Assembly (NCBI GenBank): GCA_003132645.1
Contig: PKYM01000167.1
Span: 1,829 to 12,287 of the forward strand
From: Actinomycetota bacterium
GTDB lineage: Bacteria > Actinomycetota > Thermoleophilia > UBA2241
DNA length: 10,459 nucleotides
Direction: 5' to 3'
The translations under genes were made by a program, and so were the position numbers. This document shows positions 6,801-10,459 of the stretch, piece after piece. A model generated the notes under the pieces. It was not told where the DNA came from and searched no databases. It worked only from the letters and a program-made list of their open reading frames with translations. Each line of letters begins with the position of its first letter. Positions within the stretch are counted from its first letter, which is position 1.

Positions 6801-6830
6801 CCCTCGCGGCTTCCGAGAGCTTCGGGGACG

Positions 6831-6859
6831 TTGTGTCTGCCCCTATCAACCGGTATGTT
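6831..6859 (+). promoter_or_regulatory. Candidate promoter for the two-component cassette
   Basis: TTGTGT (6831-6836), 17-bp spacer, TATGTT (6854-6859). The boxes match the sigma70 consensus at 3 and 4 of 6 positions. Transcription would begin near 6866, leaving a leader of about 95 nt before the GTG at 6961. The -10 box lies inside the inverted repeat at 6844-6863. Confidence 0.3.
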
Positions 6860-6863
6860 GATA
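6844..6863. promoter_or_regulatory. Perfect inverted repeat overlapping the rightward -10 box (candidate operator)
   Basis: TATCAAC-N6-GTTGATA: perfect 7-bp arms centred between 6853 and 6854. The spacing and symmetry are those of a dimeric repressor or activator site. The halves are everted relative to the FNR form TTGAT-N4-ATCAA, so it is not a simple FNR box. The regulator is unknown. Confidence 0.45.
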
Positions 6864-6948
6864 AGGCTCATGGAGCGCCTCGGCGGGTCTTCTGGGGTGT
6901 CATCCGGAGTCGCCTTCCCGAGCACATCGGTCGAGACGCTAAGGGTCT

Positions 6949-6954
6949 GGAGGT
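6949..6954 (+). promoter_or_regulatory. Ribosome-binding site for the GAF histidine kinase
   Basis: GGAGGT lies 6 bases before the GTG at 6961. It supports the GTG start, since no ATG or TTG in frame has a comparable site. Confidence 0.75.
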
Positions 6955-6960
6955 GTTGCG

Positions 6961-8295
6961 GTGAGCCTGCAATCCACGCTGCGCTATGTCGACCCCTTGC
7001 GCGAGCGCGGGAATCACAAGATCAATGCCGGCACGCGCGCCGTCTTGCTCACTGTCAATCAGAAGGTCGCCGCGAAGCTCTCCCTGAACGATGTCGTCGA
7101 CTTTCTCTTTGAGCGCACGCGTTCGATTATTCCTTGCGACCGCATCGGCCTTGCATTCGTTGAAGACGACGGCCATCGCATCGTCTCGCACTACGCGCGA
7201 GCGGACTATCAACCCCTCCTTCTCACGCGCGGCTACGCCGGCGATCTTCGCGGGAGCTCGCTGGAGCCCATGATCAAGACAGGCAAGCCGCGTATCGTCG
7301 ACGACCTTGTCAAGTACCTCGAAGCTCACCCCGGAAGTCACTCGACGCGACTCCTGGTCGGCGAAGGCGTGCGGTCGAGCCTGACCTGCCCCTTGATCGT
7401 GGAAGGCCGAGTTCTGGGATTCCTCTTTCGCAGCTCACGCCAGGCGTACACATACACTGCGCACCACGTCGAACTGGAGATGGCAATCTCTGAGCGGCTC
7501 AGCCAGGCAGCGGAGAAGGCGTGGCGTATCGAGCAGCTGACGGCCGCCAACCACGCGTATCTCGAGATGCTGGCGTTCGTGAGCCACGAGATAAAGAACC
7601 CCGTCGCCTCGATCGTCACCGACGCCCGCTTGCTGGCCGACGGGTACCTGGGAGCGCTCGAGCAGCCACAAAAAGACAAACTCGAACGACTGATCGGCAA
7701 GGCGCAGTACCTCCTCGAGCTTGCCCAGGACTACCTCGATCTCGCGCGGGTCGACGGCGGGCAGCTGGTGCTCGAGGCCGACGCCCAAGTCGACGTGGTC
7801 GGCGAGGTGGTCCTTCCGGCTATCGACATCGTGCGCAGCCAGATCGATCGGCGGAGCATGCACGTGGAGCTCTCCCTGCCCGACGAGTGCGCCGCCGTCG
7901 AGTGTGACTCCGGCCTTCTGCGCATCGTTCTCGTGAACCTGCTCAGCAACGCGGTGAAATACGGCAACGAGGGTGGCGAGATCCGTGTCGGCGTCGTGCG
8001 CGAACCGTCACGACTTGCCGTCTCGGTGTGGAACGAAGGTCAGGGCTTCCCCCCCGAGGACCGCGCCAGACTCTTCCGGCGGTTCTCTCGTCTCCGCTCG
8101 ACCGCGGCGCAGAAGAAGGGAACCGGGGTGGGACTGTACAGCGCCTGGCGGATCATCCAGTTGCATCACGGGCGCATCCGCGCACGGTCGGAGCAGGGAG
8201 CCTGGGCCGAGTTCTCATTCGAACTGTCTCAGCCGCTGGGGGTCGAAGGCGGAGCCGCCGAGAACACGGATCGTCACGCCACCGCGCGCCCGTAA
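6961..8295 (+). CDS. Soluble GAF-domain sensor histidine kinase (HisKA type)
   Basis: This 444-residue cytoplasmic sensor kinase has no membrane segment. Residues about 30-185 form a GAF domain, which binds small ligands or cofactors in this family; the ligand cannot be read from the sequence. The dimerisation domain carries the phosphoaccepting His209 in FVSHEIKNPVASI, a classical HisKA H-box. The ATP-binding domain follows: N-box LLSNAVKYG with Asn330, G1 motif WNEGQG (357-362, with Asn in place of the usual Asp), F-box RLFRRFSR and G2 motif GTGVGL (387-392). It starts with GTG after GGAGGT. The next kinase gene begins 22 bp after its stop. Its HisKA class usually partners OmpR- or receiver-only regulators, yet the only regulator nearby is NarL-type. 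It may cross-talk with the second kinase or act on a distant regulator. The last 20 residues look unstructured. Confidence 0.93.
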   Translation: MSLQSTLRYVDPLRERGNHKINAGTRAVLLTVNQKVAAKLSLNDVVDFLFERTRSIIPCDRIGLAFVEDDGHRIVSHYARADYQPLLLTRGYAGDLRGSSLEPMIKTGKPRIVDDLVKYLEAHPGSHSTRLLVGEGVRSSLTCPLIVEGRVLGFLFRSSRQAYTYTAHHVELEMAISERLSQAAEKAWRIEQLTAANHAYLEMLAFVSHEIKNPVASIVTDARLLADGYLGALEQPQKDKLERLIGKAQYLLELAQDYLDLARVDGGQLVLEADAQVDVVGEVVLPAIDIVRSQIDRRSMHVELSLPDECAAVECDSGLLRIVLVNLLSNAVKYGNEGGEIRVGVVREPSRLAVSVWNEGQGFPPEDRARLFRRFSRLRSTAAQKKGTGVGLYSAWRIIQLHHGRIRARSEQGAWAEFSFELSQPLGVEGGAAENTDRHATARP

Positions 8296-8317
8296 CGGAT
8301 CGCAGGAGACCGCGGCC

Positions 8318-9370
8318 ATGGCAGGTGCGCTTCGCGACGGACGCCGGCCGGCAGTGCGCAACCGTTCCTTTCCCCAAGAGATGCTCCTCGCCAACTGCGT
8401 CATCGTCGCCGCGTTCGTCGCGGGCGCCGCCATCGTCGCGCGTCACCTGTCGGGACAGTCCGCAATCGCGACCGGTGGCCTACTTGTCGTCGGCGGCCTC
8501 GCCGTCACGGCACTCGTCAATGTCGCGCTGTCCAGGCACGCGTGGAACCGCCTGAGCGAGCTCAGCAGTGCCATGGAATCCGCCCACAAGGGCGAGTTGC
8601 GGCAACGAGTGCGCGTCGACTCAGTCGATCCCGAGCTGCGCAGGCTGGCTCTGTCTTTCAACAACATGTGCGCACGCCTCGAAGACGAGTCGCGCCAGTA
8701 CGCCGCGAAGCTCCTCAGCTCGATTGAAGATGAACGTCGCCGCATCGGGCGGGAGTTGCACGACGAGACCAGCCAGACTCTTGCGGCGACCCTGGTGATC
8801 CTCAATCTGGCGGAGAAAGCCCTGCAAAGCGGCGACCTGCTCGGCGCCCATGAGCACGTGGCCAACTCCACGGCGCTCATCGGACACAGCATCGACGAGA
8901 TCAAGCTGCTCGTGTACGATCTCAGGCCCGTCATGCTCGACGATATCGGCCTTGCTCCGACCCTGCGGTGGTACATTCAGTCGCACCTGAAGGACGCTGG
9001 CCCAACGATCGTCACCGATTTCGAGGGCGCCACTTCTCGACTGCCGAGCGAGGTCGAGACCGCGCTCTACCGAACAACACAGGAGATGCTGGCCAATGCC
9101 GTCCGACACGCCTCCGCGACCAAGATCATCGTCCGGCTCGAGACCCGACCCGGGTACGCCAATCTCGCCGTTATCGACAACGGCCATGGGTTCGACCCCG
9201 ACGCCGCCCTCCACAGCACAGATCGGCGGGGGCTCGGGCTGCTGTCCATCAAGGAGCGGGTCGAGCTGGTCGGAGGAACTGTGAACATCGAATCGACTCT
9301 AGGGCGGGGTACACGCGTCTACGTCGTCATCCCCTTCGAAACCGAGCCACCCAGCGTGGGGAAGCCATGA
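8318..9370 (+). CDS. Membrane HAMP-HisKA_3 sensor histidine kinase (NarX/DegS-like class)
   Basis: This 350-residue kinase belongs to the class that partners NarL-type regulators. Two hydrophobic segments (about 22-42 and 52-71) are joined by a loop of only about ten residues, so there is almost no extracytoplasmic sensor. A HAMP linker (about 72-125) follows. The HisKA_3 domain has His148 in RRRIGRELHDETSQTLAA, and DLRPVMLDDIGL (201-212) is the usual second conserved helix. The ATPase domain shows the N-box QEMLANAVRHA (Asn260), G1 DNGHGF (287-292) and G2 GLGLLSIKER. I chose the ATG at 8318, which has AGGAGA 8 bases upstream. The frame is open to 7973, but that extension lies within the preceding kinase gene. 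Its stop overlaps the response regulator start by 4 bp, so the pair is coupled and almost surely cognate. The stimulus could be membrane or quinone state, but that is inference. Confidence 0.93.
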   Translation: MAGALRDGRRPAVRNRSFPQEMLLANCVIVAAFVAGAAIVARHLSGQSAIATGGLLVVGGLAVTALVNVALSRHAWNRLSELSSAMESAHKGELRQRVRVDSVDPELRRLALSFNNMCARLEDESRQYAAKLLSSIEDERRRIGRELHDETSQTLAATLVILNLAEKALQSGDLLGAHEHVANSTALIGHSIDEIKLLVYDLRPVMLDDIGLAPTLRWYIQSHLKDAGPTIVTDFEGATSRLPSEVETALYRTTQEMLANAVRHASATKIIVRLETRPGYANLAVIDNGHGFDPDAALHSTDRRGLGLLSIKERVELVGGTVNIESTLGRGTRVYVVIPFETEPPSVGKP

Positions 9371-10038
9371 CATCGCGAGCCGCCGCCGACGAAGCCGAAG
9401 CCATCAAGGTGCTGCTCGTCGACGATCACACCATCCTGCGGCAGGGCATTCACGCTCTCCTCGCGCGCGAGCCCGATATCGACGTCGTAGGAGAGGCCTC
9501 CGACGGGCTCGAGGCACTCGACCAGGTGTCGCGACTCGAACCGCACGTCGTCATCATGGACCTCGTCATGCCCCATATGAACGGGCTCGAGGCGACGAGG
9601 AAGATCCGTGAGCGGCATCCCCAGGTGCGCATCCTCGTCCTGAGCATGTACGACGACGACGAGTACGTGCGTGAGATCATTCAAGCGGGGGCCGCAGGCT
9701 ATGTCCTCAAGCGCGTCGCCACCGAGGACCTGGTGAAAGCCATTCACGAGGTCTACAAAGGATCGTCATTCCTCTACCCGCCGATCGCCGCCAAGCTCAT
9801 TGACTACGTGCGCAGCGTGCAGGGGGGCGACGACGTCGAGTCACTGACGCCCAGGGAACGAGAGGTCCTCAAGCTCATCGCCGAAGGCAATACGAACCAG
9901 GGCATTGCGACGATCCTCGGCCTGAGCAGAAAGACGGTCGAGAGTCACCGTGCCAACATCATGCGCAAGCTCGAACTGCACGACGTGACCGATCTCGTGA
10001 AATACGCCATTCGCAAAGGGCTGACCACGCTCGATTGA
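9367..10038 (+). CDS. NarL/LuxR-family response regulator
   Basis: This 223-residue DNA-binding response regulator has a receiver domain at residues 12-130. Asp19 and Asp20 form the acidic pocket, Asp65 in VVIMDLVMP is the phosphoacceptor, Ser93 is the switch residue and Lys115 in YVLKR is the conserved lysine. A LuxR-type helix-turn-helix at about 158-220 begins SLTPREREVLKLIAEG and contains the recognition helix near SRKTVESHRANI. The ATG at 9367 overlaps the kinase stop (ATGA). Because the cassette is divergent from the hydrogenase operon, the likely target is the 6536-6960 region, either the operon, its own promoter or both. The gene ends 34 bp before the convergent hypE stop, and no terminator is evident between them. 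Confidence 0.95.
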   Translation: MTSRAAADEAEAIKVLLVDDHTILRQGIHALLAREPDIDVVGEASDGLEALDQVSRLEPHVVIMDLVMPHMNGLEATRKIRERHPQVRILVLSMYDDDEYVREIIQAGAAGYVLKRVATEDLVKAIHEVYKGSSFLYPPIAAKLIDYVRSVQGGDDVESLTPREREVLKLIAEGNTNQGIATILGLSRKTVESHRANIMRKLELHDVTDLVKYAIRKGLTTLD

Positions 10039-10072
10039 ACGATGATCAGGGGCTCGCGAGCAGGACCGATCT

Positions 10073-10459
10073 TCAGCAGATGCGCGGCAGCAGCTCGCCG
10101 ACCGGCATGTCGACGACGCGACGGGTGCCGTAGGCGGTGCGCAAGGCCACGCGACCGGGGTGCTCCGTGGTGAGGGCGCCGATGCGCGCTGCGCGGGCGC
10201 CCTCTGGGCGCCCGCGCAGCGCGCCGAGCACCGCTTCGGCCCGGTCGGGCGCGACGACGAACACCATCTTGCCCTCGTTGGCCAGGGAGAGCGGGTCGTA
10301 GCCCAGCAGGTCGCAGGCCGAGCGCACCGCCGCCGACACTGGAATGGACTCTTCGTCGATGTCGATGCCCAGCCTGCTTTCTTCGGCAAGCTCGGCCAGG
10401 ACGGTCGCAAGCCCGCCGCGCGTGGGGTCGCGCATGAAGTGGATCGCCTCGCCGCCGGC
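10073..10459 (-). CDS. hypE: HypE, hydrogenase maturation protein, 3' part only
   Basis: These are the last 128 codons of HypE, which dehydrates an S-carboxamide on its own C-terminal cysteine to a thiocyanate and so supplies the CN ligands of the [NiFe] centre together with HypF, HypC and HypD. The visible part starts at the family motif FMRDPTRGGLATVLAE and ends VVDMPVGELLPRIC, with the C-terminal Cys that carries the modification. The reading frame runs off the right edge, so the N-terminal ATP-binding half is outside. The gene converges on the response regulator and lies on the same strand as the hydrogenase operon, separated from it by the signalling cassette. The sequence shows no frameshift. 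Coding positions 10184-10224 contain a perfect hairpin. Confidence 0.94.
   Translation of the reverse strand, partial: AGGEAIHFMRDPTRGGLATVLAELAEESRLGIDIDEESIPVSAAVRSACDLLGYDPLSLANEGKMVFVVAPDRAEAVLGALRGRPEGARAARIGALTTEHPGRVALRTAYGTRRVVDMPVGELLPRIC
10184..10224. repeat. Perfect 19-bp-stem inverted repeat inside hypE
   Basis: The arms at 10184-10202 and 10206-10224 are perfect reverse complements, separated by TCT. The left arm begins GCGCGCTGCG and is almost pure G and C. It lies wholly within the hypE frame, encoding roughly GALRGRPEGARAAR. From memory, the family has residues at these positions, so it does not look like an insertion. It could be a REP-like element, an mRNA hairpin or a transcription or translation pause site. 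Confidence 0.85.

Larger units (their letters stand above)
6536..6960. other. Divergent intergenic region between the hydrogenase operon and the two-component cassette
   Basis: This 425-bp stretch separates divergent genes. The part around 6616-6720 is visibly richer in A and T than its surroundings, which fits promoter DNA. It holds candidate promoters for both directions, a Rex-like site, three notable inverted repeats (6557-6585, 6768-6800, 6844-6863), a 10-bp palindrome AATCGCGATT at 6756-6765 and a small dyad TTGTT-N4-AACAA at 6683-6696. I see no convincing protein-coding gene in it. The long spacing leaves room for a small RNA or a long structured leader, but nothing in the sequence proves one. 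Confidence 0.6.

Noticed and set aside
6840..6866. FNR box at the rightward promoter
   Set aside because: The half-sites are everted (ATCAA before TTGAT) and the spacing differs from TTGAT-N4-ATCAA, so I list it only as an unassigned dyad.
6707..6925. Minus-strand open frame of 72 codons in the intergenic region
   Set aside because: Arg- and Pro-rich composition typical of a GC-rich shadow frame, with no recognisable domain and no convincing start signal.
6728..6964. Open frame of 78 codons on the plus strand ending in a GTGA overlap with the GAF kinase start
   Set aside because: The start (GTG at 6728) has no ribosome-binding site, the frame runs through the hairpin, the candidate promoter and the -10 dyad, and the product resembles no family I recognise. 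The overlap with the kinase start is probably chance.
7973..8317. N-terminal extension of the membrane kinase by 115 codons
   Set aside because: The extension is an out-of-frame reading of the GAF kinase ATPase domain. The ATG at 8318 has AGGAGA upstream and starts just before the first membrane segment.
10052..10061. Palindrome GCTCGCGAGC between the response regulator and hypE as a bidirectional terminator
   Set aside because: It leaves no loop, is only 10 bp and has no T-tract on either side.
1..10459. Mobile elements, CRISPR arrays, tRNA or rRNA genes, defence systems
   Set aside because: I looked for transposase or integrase proteins, regularly spaced repeats and RNA genes and saw none. 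Gene content is coherent hydrogenase metabolism and regulation.

Overview
The window is a GC-rich, gene-dense bacterial segment built around a cytoplasmic [NiFe] hydrogenase of the F420-non-reducing (Mvh, group 3c-like) type, with its electron-transfer partners. Gene content points to an anaerobe or facultative anaerobe that uses H2 and a quinone pool. High GC, GTG starts and tight ATGA overlaps fit a high-GC lineage (Actinobacteriota, Chloroflexota or Deltaproteobacteria-like), but I cannot assign the taxon from the sequence alone.

Positions 1-6535, all on the minus strand, form one operon. Reading in the direction of transcription: an HdrA-like flavoprotein (hdrA copy 2, 4727-6535); a membrane protein fusing an HdrC-like [4Fe-4S] domain to a heme-b-type membrane domain (QmoC-like, 3573-4718); a second HdrA-like flavoprotein (hdrA copy 1, 1838-3559); MvhD (1407-1841); MvhG, the hydrogenase small subunit (438-1403); and the start of MvhA, the hydrogenase large subunit (1-441, cut by the window edge). 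Gaps are 3-13 bp or 4-bp overlaps, so the genes are probably co-transcribed and co-translated. No HdrB is present in the window. H2-derived electrons would therefore flow MvhA-MvhG-MvhD-HdrA and then to the quinone pool through the QmoC-like subunit, possibly with a ferredoxin branch by flavin-based bifurcation. The two HdrA copies are complementary: copy 1 keeps the N-terminal cluster and the C-terminal ferredoxin domain, while copy 2 has lost both but keeps the inserted ferredoxin domain. They look like two halves of one canonical HdrA and may act as a heterodimer.

Positions 6536-6960 are a 425-bp divergent intergenic region. It holds candidate promoters for both directions and several inverted repeats, including a dyad overlapping the candidate rightward -10 box, a Rex-like site near the candidate leftward start, and a 10-bp-stem hairpin.

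Positions 6961-10038, on the plus strand, encode a signalling cassette: a soluble GAF-HisKA histidine kinase, a membrane HAMP-HisKA_3 histidine kinase with almost no extracytoplasmic loop, and a NarL/LuxR-type response regulator. Its divergent position suggests that it controls the hydrogenase operon.

Positions 10073-10459, minus strand, are the 3' end of hypE, a [NiFe] hydrogenase maturation gene, converging on the response regulator. It contains a perfect 19-bp-stem hairpin inside the coding sequence. The window is therefore a hydrogenase island: structural genes, electron-transfer partners, a regulator and maturation.
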